Of a stretch of DNA of 64,000 nt, positions 1-7,451 are shown in pieces. The stretch lies in assembly GCF_030273315.1 (NCBI RefSeq), contig NZ_CP127174.1, forward strand, positions 434,001 to 498,000. The letters are read 5' to 3'. The stretch is from Natrialbaceae archaeon AArc-T1-2. Lineage in GTDB: Archaea > Halobacteriota > Halobacteria > Halobacteriales > Natrialbaceae. The notes beneath the pieces are model-generated. The model had not been told where the DNA came from and searched no databases. It was given only the letters and a program-made list of their open reading frames with translations. Numbering within the stretch: the first letter of the stretch is position 1; each line of letters opens with the position of its first letter. Position numbers and translations under genes: made by a program.

Positions 1-59
1 TCGGCCTTCTCGGGGTTGCTGCTGGTGGCTACTACGCCTACCAGGAGGGATACCTATGA
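1..59 (+). CDS. C-terminal end of a small membrane protein (partial, virus-like block)
   Basis: Only the last 18 residues are in the window, reading GLLGVAAGGYYAYQEGYL and then TGA at 57-59. The frame opens at base 3. The tail is a glycine/alanine helix of membrane type ending in aromatic and charged residues. Its stop overlaps the ATG of the next gene (ATGA at 56-59), so it belongs to the same translationally coupled block. A similar glycine-zipper motif (VGGVYGGAYYW) occurs in the next protein. In SH1-type viruses this position is held by a small membrane protein (VP5); that match is inference from gene order only. Confidence 0.6.
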   Translation, partial: GLLGVAAGGYYAYQEGYL

Positions 60-559
60 GCCGGATCAGGCTCGCGAAAGAGATCGCAGAACAGACCGGC
101 AAGTCGGTTACCGATGCACTGCGGTACATCCGCGAAGTCGGTCCCCGAAAGGCCCGAGCATCGCTCCGAACGGCCAAAGAGGGTGGAAAGCGGTACTGGA
201 AGCCGACTGCCATCGTCGGTGGGGTGTACGGCGGTGCCTACTACTGGCGCGAGCAGAACATCCGCAAGGCCGAACACCTGGCAGAAACCGCCGAATCCGA
301 CCAGGAAGCCCTCGAGAGCCTGATCGATTCCGATCTTCCGCCGGAAGCAAAACGGGATCTCATCGATCAGTGGGTCGACGAAGGAGTGTCCGATAGTGAT
401 GACGATGACGGCCCGCTCGACGGTCTGCTTGACGGGTTGATGGACGACGTCGTCACGATGGTCGTCGTCGTCATGGTCGTCGGAGCCATCTTGAACTACG
501 CGCTTTCACAGACGTCGGTAGGTCCAAACTCGGTCAACGCTGGAGGTGCATCGACGTGA
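56..559 (+). CDS. Virion-type membrane protein, VP10-like by position
   Basis: A 167-aa protein. Residues 1-50 are a basic amphipathic region (KEIAEQTGKS, RYIREVGPRKARASLRTAKEGGKRYW). Residues 53-66 form a short glycine-rich hydrophobic stretch. Residues 70-112 are acidic and helical, followed by a DSDDDDG linker. A strongly hydrophobic segment rich in Val and Met at about 129-150 is a likely transmembrane helix. The start overlaps the previous stop (ATGA) and the stop overlaps the next GTG start (GTGA), so translation is coupled on both sides. The function is not recognised from sequence. The membrane topology and the place before a soluble beta-type protein and a spike-like gene fit the VP10 slot of halosphaeroviruses. 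Coding potential is clear; the viral role is inferred. Confidence 0.7.
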   Translation: MSRIRLAKEIAEQTGKSVTDALRYIREVGPRKARASLRTAKEGGKRYWKPTAIVGGVYGGAYYWREQNIRKAEHLAETAESDQEALESLIDSDLPPEAKRDLIDQWVDEGVSDSDDDDGPLDGLLDGLMDDVVTMVVVVMVVGAILNYALSQTSVGPNSVNAGGAST

Positions 560-1056
560 TTCCGTCTGCGAGAGACAACGTTGACCGGATGGTCCAGCTG
601 CTCGAGGACATCGCTCGGAATACCGGAAACATCGACGTTGACGTCGACAATGACAATCAGTCGGCTCAAGAATCGCTCCCGATTTCGATCGATCCACGAG
701 ATTTCCTCGTCATCGAAACGCCACAACTCGAGGGTTCCAACCCCGATGGTACGATCACGATCGAGCCGGGTGAGGTGGTCGAGATCGCACGGTTCGATAC
801 CGTCCCCTGCCATCTGATCGGCGTCGGAGCAAAAAATCAGCTGGACGTCGTTTACCGCCTCGAGGTCGACCATCAGAAAAGCCTCGCTGGTGGGTGGCGA
901 AGTATGCCACTTGGCACGATGGGGTCGCCGTACTCGTTCGTCAAAGAGCTCGGCGTCACGTTTCCGGTTGAAGATCAGATCGTCTATAAGGCGAAATTAT
1001 CCGAAGCAGCCGAGTCAACGGTCGACGTCAGCGGTAAAATCCTACTCAGACTATGA
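556..1056 (+). CDS. Probable virion protein, VP9-like by position
   Basis: A 166-aa soluble protein with no membrane segment. Residues 4-30 look helical (RDNVDRMVQLLEDIARNTGN), followed by an Asp/Asn-rich linker. From about residue 45 onward the pattern is beta-rich (DGTITIEPGEVVEIARFDTV, NQLDVVYRLEVDHQ), as in a capsid-associated or receptor-facing beta-sandwich. The start is GTG at 556, overlapping the upstream TGA. The end overlaps the ATG of the next gene (ATGA at 1053-1056). No enzymatic motif is visible. It is assigned to a virion-structural block by size (about 18 kDa), coupling and neighbours only. Confidence 0.65.
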   Translation: MIPSARDNVDRMVQLLEDIARNTGNIDVDVDNDNQSAQESLPISIDPRDFLVIETPQLEGSNPDGTITIEPGEVVEIARFDTVPCHLIGVGAKNQLDVVYRLEVDHQKSLAGGWRSMPLGTMGSPYSFVKELGVTFPVEDQIVYKAKLSEAAESTVDVSGKILLRL

Positions 1057-1484
1057 CCACGGAAATATCGGACTGGTACGACTTGGATAGCATTAGAGAC
1101 GATCTGAGCGGTGACTACGTGCTTGTCAACGATCTGGACGAGGATACTGACGGGTACAGTGAAGTCTCTGGCCTCGAGTGGGAGCCGTTGGGTGGCCCAG
1201 ACGACCCGTTCACGGGAGACTTCGAGGGGCAGGGCCACGCCATCGAGGGGATGACGGTCAGCGGAGACTACGACGCGGCAGGCCTGTTCTCGGTGCTGGC
1301 TGGAGCCGAGATAACGGGTCTGGTACTAAAGGACGTCGACGTCGAGGCCGAGGGAACGGCTGGCGCACTCGCAGGAGGCGGGACCGCAGCGATCCAAGCC
1401 GTCCACGTCACCGGCTCGGTCGAATCGACAGACGGCACAGCAGGCGGCATAATCGGCAAACTAACCAACCACGAGGAGGTTTAA
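1053..1484 (+). CDS. Short GLUG-repeat spike-like protein (duplicated 5' end of the 876-aa gene)
   Basis: A 143-aa protein. Its first ~40 residues (EISDWYDLDSIRDD, GDYVLVNDLDEDTDGY) nearly match the start of the gene at 3023, and the DNA is also very similar there. The rest contains GLUG-type repeat units (AAGLFSVLAGAEITGLVLKD, GTAGGIIGKL), which build beta-helix-like adhesins. The protein stops after little more than one repeat set, so it may be a truncated spike, a short spike variant or a residual donor copy. A strong Shine-Dalgarno follows its stop at 1473-1480 and originally served the next gene, now separated by an IS element. The ATGA overlap with the preceding gene places it in the same transcript. 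Confidence 0.65.
   Translation: MTTEISDWYDLDSIRDDLSGDYVLVNDLDEDTDGYSEVSGLEWEPLGGPDDPFTGDFEGQGHAIEGMTVSGDYDAAGLFSVLAGAEITGLVLKDVDVEAEGTAGALAGGGTAAIQAVHVTGSVESTDGTAGGIIGKLTNHEEV
1473..1480 (+). promoter_or_regulatory. Orphaned Shine-Dalgarno sequence
   Basis: GAGGAGGT lies just before the left target-site copy AAAAAATG. Without the insertion it would be 8 bases upstream of the ATG of the 876-aa spike-like gene. The ATG now adjacent to it (1489) reads into the left end of the insertion sequence, and the true gene restarts at 3023 without a comparable signal. Confidence 0.6.
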
Positions 1485-1490
1485 AAAATG
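1483..1490. repeat. Left target-site duplication of the ISH6-type element
   Basis: AAAAAATG, identical to 3018-3025 on the other side of the element. The last three bases are an ATG that lies at good distance from the upstream Shine-Dalgarno. Confidence 0.9.
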
Positions 1491-1572
1491 GGTCGTGTCC
1501 CAAACTCGTCTAGAGTCGTAACTGACTCCTGTGGAAACAGGGTCACCTCTGGTACCTACCCCGAAGTGACCC

Positions 1573-2998
1573 ATGCACGCCACAATCGACGCGCAAGTCA
1601 CGGTTAGCATCGACTTAGACAAAACGCTACCGCTTGCCACTCTCGCTGAATCTCTCACAGAGCTTCACCTCGAGGCGACGATCCTCGAGGAGCTTGTCAA
1701 AAGCCTCGACGAGCGCCTCGTCGAGGCGTACTGTGGGGAGAAACACGCGCGCGGAAACGGCGATCGCCGTTTCCAGCGCGCCGGAACCACAACACGAACA
1801 GCTGTGACAACCGCAGGAGAGCACGAATTTTCCCTTCATCACGTCAAAGACACCGCTGCCACCGGTGACGATCCTACCTACTTCCGCCCTCTCGAAGATC
1901 TCATCAAATTCGACGGGCAGCGCATCTATCAAGAGGATATTTCGCTCCAGAGTACCGAACTCGCTACGTCGCTCAGCTTTCGTGATGCCGTTGCCCACGG
2001 CGACGGCTTCACTCCGATGCCTTCGAGAACCACGATCAACCGCCGAGTCCGTGAGTACGGCAGCAAACTCGGTGACTTCGTTCGTGATCGGCTTCCTGGG
2101 ACGAATGCAGACACTGTCGTTCCTGACGGAACGAAGTGTCATAGCCAGGACGATCACTGCACGTACCACGACGTCAACGTCACTCTCGGACAGATCACCG
2201 AAGACAACGCGGAAACCACGCTCTTAGACGTCAATGTCAACGAACCGTGGGACGATACAGCAGAAGATCTCGAAGAGAACGAGGCGATCACTGACGACGC
2301 GACGGTCGTCAGTGACGCCGAGGAATCCCTCGTCGACGCCTTCGAGACCAGCTATCGATCTCATCAGCTCGATCTCGTTCATGTCGGTCGAACGCTTGGA
2401 TACAAGCTGTGGAAGGACGGTACCTTTTCGCTCGAAACGCGGAAAGCGATCGCCTCAGACGTCACAAACGACTTGTTCCATCTGAAAAACTCGGTTGCGC
2501 TCCATGCACCGAGGAATGAGCGTTTGGCGATCCGCGAGCGGATCGACCAAACGCTCGAGAACCTCACGAAGGAGGCGTGGCGCTTAGTGGCGTTCAAAGC
2601 CTGAACTGATGGGTGAAACCGAGTGCGGTTGACCGGTTTCACTCATCAGTCGACGCTTGGAACGGTACTTAGAGCAACAGGACTCTCCAAAAGCAGCGGC
2701 GTACCTCCGAAAATGGGCACAAGCAACCGTCACATTCGCCGAACTCGCACTCGAGGGACAAGAGGTTCTGTGGACATCGAACGTGGTTGAACGAGCCATG
2801 GGCGAAATCTCGAAGCGGTGTAAAAACCAGTGGATGAGATGGACAGAGTCCGGCTTAGAATCGCTCCTCTGGCTCAATCTCGTGAGATATGCCGATTCCG
2901 AGCAGTTCGCGGCGTTCGCCGACGAACTGCTCGAGCGTTCAGCCAAAACAGCCATGACATTGGAGGTGTCAGTTGACGCTACCAGAGGCGAACTCTAG
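1573..2998 (+). pseudogene. ISH6-type transposase, disrupted by an 80-bp palindromic element
   Basis: The N-terminal part runs from ATG 1573 to a TGA at 2602-2604. The C-terminal part resumes in another frame and ends at TAG 2998, with family-typical blocks AAAYLRKWAQATVTFAELAL, VLWTSNVVERAMGEISKRCK and QWMRWTESGLESLLWLNLVR. Deleting 2588-2672 in silico (80-bp insert plus one 5-bp copy of CTTAG) joins EAWRL directly to EQQDSPKAAAY. That gives a single frame of 446 residues, so the gene was intact before the insertion. As it stands the product should be inactive unless the insert is removed or bypassed. The catalytic DDE residues were not mapped. Confidence 0.88.
2588..2667. mobile_element. 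80-bp palindromic MITE-like insertion inside the transposase
   Basis: Left arm 2588-2621 and right arm 2634-2667 are inverted copies matching at 27 of 34 positions, around a 12-base centre at 2622-2633. The inner arm segment GTGAAACCG is perfect. The element is flanked by CTTAG at 2583-2587 and 2668-2672, a likely 5-bp target duplication. Excision of insert plus one CTTAG restores the transposase frame exactly, which is strong evidence for a discrete insertion. It has no coding capacity and must depend on a transposase in trans. It resembles in length and tips the palindromes at 30760-30837 and 47787-47865. Confidence 0.85.
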
Positions 2999-3017
2999 AC
3001 GAGTTTGTGACGGGACC

Positions 3018-3025
3018 AAAAAATG
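3018..3025. repeat. Right target-site duplication of the ISH6-type element
   Basis: AAAAAATG, identical to 1483-1490. The ATG at 3023-3025 is the start codon of the 876-aa spike-like gene. Confidence 0.9.
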
Positions 3026-5653
3026 GCAACTGAAATCGAAGACTGGTACGACTTGGACAGCATTAGAGACGACGTTGAGGGAGACTACGTTCTCGTGAAC
3101 GATCTGGACGAAGACACTGACGGCTACGACGAGCTTGCTGGACCTGATGCAAATGATGGAAGCGGATGGGAACCCATCGGGGACTTCGATGATTGGTTCA
3201 GTGGGTCACTTGACGGGGGTGGGAACACTATTTCAGGTCTAACTATAGAAAGGGGGGACGAGCATGACATCGGATTGTTTTCCGTGTCTGAACTGGCAAC
3301 ATTCAAGGATATAAACATAAAGGATGCGTATGTCGAGGGTGACCAAGTGGTCTCCATCATTTCAAGTACGGGATCACTGTGCAACTTTATAGGTATAAAT
3401 ATAGAAAGTTCTACTTTAATAGGGTCCACGGTTGCGGGAACGATATATGGGCGCACGAACGTCCAGAGTGGTGAAACAGATGTTAGATACAAGCATAAAC
3501 ACATTCGTGTCGGACCGGACGTTGATGTTATAGCAAGTGGTAGTGGATGGGTATATACAGGCGGATTGTTTGGCGAACATTCCCTGGATGATGGAGAAGG
3601 GTCAGGAGGGGATATAGAAAATTGCGTTTTCGAGGGGACGGTTGAGGCTGATTTCCACACAGGTGGTATTTTCGGTGGTTTCGCGAGTAACGATGGGGAG
3701 GGAACAGACTACAACATAAGGGACTGCCACTTCAGAGGGGAGATTAAATCGACAGACGGGAGTGTTGGTGGCATCTTTGGATCTATACGCGTTTGGGACT
3801 CGGTTAATGTCGAGAATTGTTCGTCTACTGGTCGCATCGAGTTCGAAGGTGAAGATGAAGCCGATGGTTTAGGTGGAATTGTTGGTAGCACATCATTCGT
3901 AGATGAAGACGCTGATGGGGAGATGCAAAAATGCCACTCTGAAGTTGAGATAGAGGTGCCCGAAGATGTAGATGTATCTCATGTGGGTGGGATACATGGT
4001 ACGAGTGATACATTCAATCCAAATCTTCAGATTAGAGACTGTAAATTCACAGGGCTGGTGGAAGGGCACAGCCAGGTTGGGGGAATATCCGGAAATATAT
4101 CTGAAGGGGAAGAGGTGATTGAAAAATGCTTTGTCACCAACGAAGCGTCCATCACGGTATTCGAGGATGATGGAGAGTCCGGGGTAATATTAGGTGTAGA
4201 TAAAGAAGGCGACGGGTCAGAAGTTGACGAAGTATACTCCGATCTTGACACAGATTTGCCCTTGATAGGAGAGTTAGAAGAAGGTGACAATACAGGTACG
4301 ACGGAGTTCCTAACTACCGACCAGATGACCGGCAACGACGCGCCGGGGTACATGGACGGGTTCGACTTCGACGAGACGTGGGATACCACGGACGAGTACC
4401 CAATCCTCGCGGCCCTCGTCACCACGCCCTACGGCTATCTGTCGCTGGTGTCTGCAGACGTCACCGTTTCAGCGTCGGAGTCGGCGGGTGGCCTGGTCGG
4501 AGAGGTCGAGGCACAAGCGCCAGATGGGGCCGATGGTGTCGTTGTCGACAGTCGGACGGTCGGATATGTCACAGGCGACTCTGGCGGGACGGGTGGCCTA
4601 GTGGGAGTATCGTCAGCATCCCTCACTCGAGCAATCACGGGTGCCTCGGTCTCGGGGGAGACGGAGGGGGCAGCAATCGGGGTTCTCGATGGGGAAGCAA
4701 CACACGTCTACGCGGGAGTCGAGGACCCAGATGACGAGCAACTGGTCGGAGATGATGAGGGGGCGGCCCTGGAGGAGTCGGAGGTACACGATCTCTCGGA
4801 TGTGACGGATCACGACGCCCTCGAGACGCTGGACGAGTTCGACTTCGATGACGTCTGGGTTCGGGAGGCGTACGAAATCCCGCATCTGCAATTGTTCTCT
4901 CCGGGTTCGACCTTGTATTACGGCACCGTCACCGACGTCGATGGACAATTGGTTGAGGGGGCCGCTATCGAGACGCCGTACGGCTGGGTTCGGACAGACG
5001 TAAATGGCCGCTACGAGTTCGGTGGGCCGATCGAATCGTTCGAGATCACGGGACTATCCGGCACCGTCGACAAGGATTCACAGCCGGACGTTGACGAGCC
5101 GATCGACTTTCAGTTTGGCGGTCTCGAGGTTGTCCTCGAGGACCCATCCTCGGGCCGGCCTCTCGAGGACGTAATCATCGAGATCGGCCACGGGGACTTC
5201 TACGTCCAAACAGACGAAAACGGCGAGGTCAGGATTCCAACAATGCCGATCGAGCAGAAACGAGTCCTCGCCTTCGACACCTTCGAGCGGTACGCGAACG
5301 TGCTCACGGAAGGCCGATTAGTCGAGATCGACTTTACCGACGATCTGCCGGAACCCGATCCCGAGGAACCCTCCTTTGAGGACATAGCGATCCTCGAGTT
5401 CGAGGTCATTGACGAGCGAAGCAATCCGATCAACGAGACGACGGCAGTGGTCGACATCTTCGGCGCGATCACCGTAAGCAATCGAGACGGCGAGCTGCTC
5501 GTTCCGGTTCCGACCCACTCCATAGAGCCGACGATCATCTTCGCAGACGATGATCCGAGATACCGAACGCGGCGACTTGAACTCGATCCGGCTGACGACC
5601 CTGACGTCGGCGAGTTCATCCTCACAGAAGCAACCCACTCGGTGAATTACTGA
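3023..5653 (+). CDS. Large GLUG-repeat spike or tail-fibre-like protein (VP3-like by position)
   Basis: An 876-aa acidic protein. Residues 1-40 nearly repeat the start of the gene at 1053. Residues ~45-475 are repeated GLUG-type units (IGLFSV, TGGLFGE, TGGIFGG, VGGIFGS, LGGIVGS, VGGISGN), a fold expected to be beta-helical. After a second GLUG stretch (~490-570), the C-terminus (~630-876) has at least two carboxypeptidase-regulatory or Cna-B-like beta-sandwich units (YYGTVTDVDGQLVEGAAIET, GLEVVLEDPSSGRPLEDVII). No signal peptide is seen. A virion receptor-binding spike or a cell-surface adhesin would both fit. Bases ~3170-4300 are far richer in A+T and in ATA/AAA codons than the rest, so the gene looks mosaic. 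The IS insertion removed its Shine-Dalgarno, leaving expression uncertain. Confidence 0.8.
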   Translation: MATEIEDWYDLDSIRDDVEGDYVLVNDLDEDTDGYDELAGPDANDGSGWEPIGDFDDWFSGSLDGGGNTISGLTIERGDEHDIGLFSVSELATFKDINIKDAYVEGDQVVSIISSTGSLCNFIGINIESSTLIGSTVAGTIYGRTNVQSGETDVRYKHKHIRVGPDVDVIASGSGWVYTGGLFGEHSLDDGEGSGGDIENCVFEGTVEADFHTGGIFGGFASNDGEGTDYNIRDCHFRGEIKSTDGSVGGIFGSIRVWDSVNVENCSSTGRIEFEGEDEADGLGGIVGSTSFVDEDADGEMQKCHSEVEIEVPEDVDVSHVGGIHGTSDTFNPNLQIRDCKFTGLVEGHSQVGGISGNISEGEEVIEKCFVTNEASITVFEDDGESGVILGVDKEGDGSEVDEVYSDLDTDLPLIGELEEGDNTGTTEFLTTDQMTGNDAPGYMDGFDFDETWDTTDEYPILAALVTTPYGYLSLVSADVTVSASESAGGLVGEVEAQAPDGADGVVVDSRTVGYVTGDSGGTGGLVGVSSASLTRAITGASVSGETEGAAIGVLDGEATHVYAGVEDPDDEQLVGDDEGAALEESEVHDLSDVTDHDALETLDEFDFDDVWVREAYEIPHLQLFSPGSTLYYGTVTDVDGQLVEGAAIETPYGWVRTDVNGRYEFGGPIESFEITGLSGTVDKDSQPDVDEPIDFQFGGLEVVLEDPSSGRPLEDVIIEIGHGDFYVQTDENGEVRIPTMPIEQKRVLAFDTFERYANVLTEGRLVEIDFTDDLPEPDPEEPSFEDIAILEFEVIDERSNPINETTAVVDIFGAITVSNRDGELLVPVPTHSIEPTIIFADDDPRYRTRRLELDPADDPDVGEFILTEATHSVNY

Positions 5654-5654
5654 C

Positions 5655-6326
5655 ATGGAACGAAAACAATCCGATCAGTTTGCTGGATCGTCTCCGATCT
5701 CGTACCTGGCCGACTTCCCAGGCGCGAATCCGGCAGAGGACACAGTCGAGGTAACGATCACGGGAAGTGATGACCTAATCGAGATCACGCCATCAGAGGA
5801 TATAACGGTCGACGAGATCGCCGAAACCGTTGATGTGCTGGTCTCTGGAGACGTCTCCGTCTCGTCGATCAGCGAAACGGTGACGGTCCAAGAGGACACT
5901 CCTCTGGACGTGTCTGGATCGACAGTCACGGTTCAGGAGGACACGCCTATTTCCGTCTCAAGTGACGAGACGCGAGAAATCGGAAAGGCTCGAGTCCAGG
6001 ACTCGAGCGGCGTTCTCGTCGACCCGCTCGACGCAGACGACATGACTCCTGTTTCATCGATGACGTCAATGGTTGGGAAGGCTGACGCCGCTTCAATTGA
6101 TCTGGGACCCCATCGCAAGGACGTCGACGTTTACTATGACGTCACGGGAGCGGCCACCGTCACGATCGAGGTGTCGGCCGACGGCGACACGTGGCGTGAG
6201 CTCAGGGAGATATCGACGGACGATGCCGAGACGTCGGTCGTCTCCGTTTCGACGTCGTACCAACACGTCCGAGCCTACGCCGATGAGAACCTGGAAACGA
6301 TCGAAATAGCCTCAAAAGGATCCTAA
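5655..6326 (+). CDS. Beta-rich spike-associated protein, VP6-like by position
   Basis: A 223-aa acidic protein starting one base after the stop of the spike-like gene. Residues 30-105 contain repeated short beta strands, including the internal repeat TVTVQEDTPLDVSG / TVTVQEDTPISVSS. Residues ~150-223 resemble a small beta-sandwich (DVDVYYDVTGAATVTIEVS, then SADGDTWRELREIS), a pattern common in phage and virus appendage proteins. There is no signal peptide or membrane helix. In SH1-type viruses VP3 and VP6 are adjacent and jointly form the spikes; this pair has the right order and sizes, but homology was not tested. Confidence 0.72.
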   Translation: MERKQSDQFAGSSPISYLADFPGANPAEDTVEVTITGSDDLIEITPSEDITVDEIAETVDVLVSGDVSVSSISETVTVQEDTPLDVSGSTVTVQEDTPISVSSDETREIGKARVQDSSGVLVDPLDADDMTPVSSMTSMVGKADAASIDLGPHRKDVDVYYDVTGAATVTIEVSADGDTWRELREISTDDAETSVVSVSTSYQHVRAYADENLETIEIASKGS

Positions 6327-6344
6327 TACGGTGCACGATCTGAT

Positions 6345-6614
6345 ATGAGCACTGACTCGTCTAACGACGTCCCCTCGAATCACGAGCTGTCGGAACGTAT
6401 GACCCGGATCGAGCAGAAACTCGATCACGTAGCCGACCTCCTCGAGCGGATGGAGGGTGACGTCGAAGAAGATCTCGAGGACGTCGAAGACGAACTCGAG
6501 GATATCAAGCCGAAGACCTCCCGGCTGTGGCTCCTCTACCGAGCAGGCAAGTGGACGACGGGCCTGCTGGTTGGCTCGGGGATTGCGGCAGCGGCGGTGA
6601 CGACTGTCTTCTAA
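6345..6614 (+). CDS. Small coiled-coil plus single-TM protein at the end of the virus-like block
   Basis: An 89-aa protein. Residues 12-58 are a predicted coiled coil rich in Glu, Asp, Leu and Arg (RIEQKLDHVADLLERMEGD, EEDLEDVEDELEDI). Residues 68-89 form one membrane helix (TTGLLVGSGIAAAAVTTVF). This tail-anchored layout is common for small virion-membrane or holin-like proteins, but nothing specific identifies it. It follows the spike-like genes by 18 bases and is the last rightward gene of the block. The next 170 bases hold no gene. Confidence 0.65.
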   Translation: MSTDSSNDVPSNHELSERMTRIEQKLDHVADLLERMEGDVEEDLEDVEDELEDIKPKTSRLWLLYRAGKWTTGLLVGSGIAAAAVTTVF

Positions 6615-6787
6615 AACCGGCTCTTGCCTAACTTAGCGAAACAACCATCTATCTGCTGACATTGATACAGATTAGCGTGCAAGATATAGAGCATGAAGTC
6701 AGCAGAAGACTATAGTTCATTTCGAATCGTCAGCAGCGAAACAGCCGTTGGTACGTGTACATATCCCTCACAGAAGAGAACTCGAAA
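6615..6787. other. AT-rich intergenic stretch between convergent genes
   Basis: No coding signal. It includes GTGCAAGATATAGAGCATGA near 6677-6696, whose first 10 bases match the core of the inverted-repeat pair at 7273-7303 and 7890-7919. No tRNA or clear attachment site is visible. Confidence 0.4.
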
Positions 6788-7120
6788 TCAGAGCCACCCA
6801 TCGGGAAGTTCATCTTGATGGTTATCAATTAGTTCAAGCAACGGTTCAATCTCGTCCCACTTTGGTCCTTTACTGATTTCGTTTGTGTTTCGGTCCCACG
6901 TGATGTAGCCCATCTCAGCAAGTTTCGGGAGATGGCTATGCACCAGTTCCGTTTTCAGAACCGTTGCTTCCTCGTTCTCTGAAAACTGATTGAGTGGGTC
7001 GCGGTCGTCATCATCCTGTGGATTATGCTCCAAGAGTGCCACAAGCAACTGTCGTCGGTACGGATTCGAGAGTGCGGATACCGCAGCGTCAAACGCTGTC
7101 TCTCGATTCACCACAGTCAT
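6788..7120 (-). CDS. DUF7344-type winged-helix transcriptional regulator
   Basis: A 110-aa protein starting at ATG 7120. Residues 8-30 (FDAAVSALSNPYRRQLLVAL) are the typical opening of haloarchaeal ArsR-like winged-helix regulators, and KTELVHSHLPKLAEMGYITWD at ~57-77 is the recognition helix plus wing. There is no sensor domain or Cys/His metal site. Such genes are abundant in haloarchaeal genomes and on their viruses and plasmids. The region upstream of the start (7121-7165) contains short inverted repeats (GTAGCTAC, CATG-TAAC-CATG) that could be an autoregulatory operator. It stands alone, convergent with the virus-like block, so it may be the regulator of that element. Confidence 0.75.
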   Translation of the reverse strand: MTVVNRETAFDAAVSALSNPYRRQLLVALLEHNPQDDDDRDPLNQFSENEEATVLKTELVHSHLPKLAEMGYITWDRNTNEISKGPKWDEIEPLLELIDNHQDELPDGWL

Positions 7121-7451
7121 ACAACTACTAACGTAGCTACATGGTTACATGTGGGGCATGGTGTGCCAATGTTCCCGTCTCGAAGACTCCTAATACTGCA
7201 AGCGATTGCTCAGAGACCGTTCTGTGAACTCCTCTGTATTGGTCGTTTCAGCACCCTATCAGAGTTGTCTCTCCGTGCAAGATACGCGCGTTGTATTCAT
7301 CACTCTACTCGTGATGGCTTGCTTATATGATTTCGGGGGGGGGGCGACCGACACAGAGACCGAATTCAGCACGACTGGGACATTCTATTCAGTCCCAAGG
7401 GGAACACCGAGGAGCGACCACACCGTTATCTGATTTGGTCGCCTACTGAGA
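7121..7451. other. Gene-free stretch with G10 tract and one inverted-repeat arm
   Basis: About 330 bases with irregular composition. It contains the left arm of an inverted-repeat pair (7273-7303) and an uninterrupted run of ten G at 7335-7344. Short open frames cross it, but none has a good start signal or haloarchaeal codon use. Confidence 0.45.
7273..7303. repeat. Left arm of an inverted-repeat pair flanking the DUF5789 gene
   Basis: CCGTGCAAGATACGCGCG at 7273-7290, followed by TTGTATTCATCA. The reverse complement of 7890-7919 reads CCGTGCAAGATAACGCGCG followed by TATTCATCA. The two arms differ by small gaps only. Confidence 0.6.

Larger units (their letters stand above)
1491..3017 (+). 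mobile_element. ISH6-family insertion sequence, 1527 bp, with nested palindromic insertion
   Basis: The ends are 27-bp inverted repeats at 1491-1517 and 2991-3017. They match at 23 of 27 positions and share the core CAAACTCGTCTAGAGT. The element is flanked by perfect 8-bp direct repeats AAAAAATG at 1483-1490 and 3018-3025. One transposase gene fills the element but is interrupted (see 1573-2998). From memory, ISH6 elements are about 1.45 kb with 27-bp repeats and 8-bp duplications. This copy is longer by roughly the size of the palindrome inserted at 2588-2667. The right target copy contains the ATG of the downstream spike-like gene. Confidence 0.93.

Noticed and set aside
7206-7433. 75-codon frame crossing the G10 tract
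   Set aside because: No ribosome site, atypical codon use, and the frame depends on the exact number of G.
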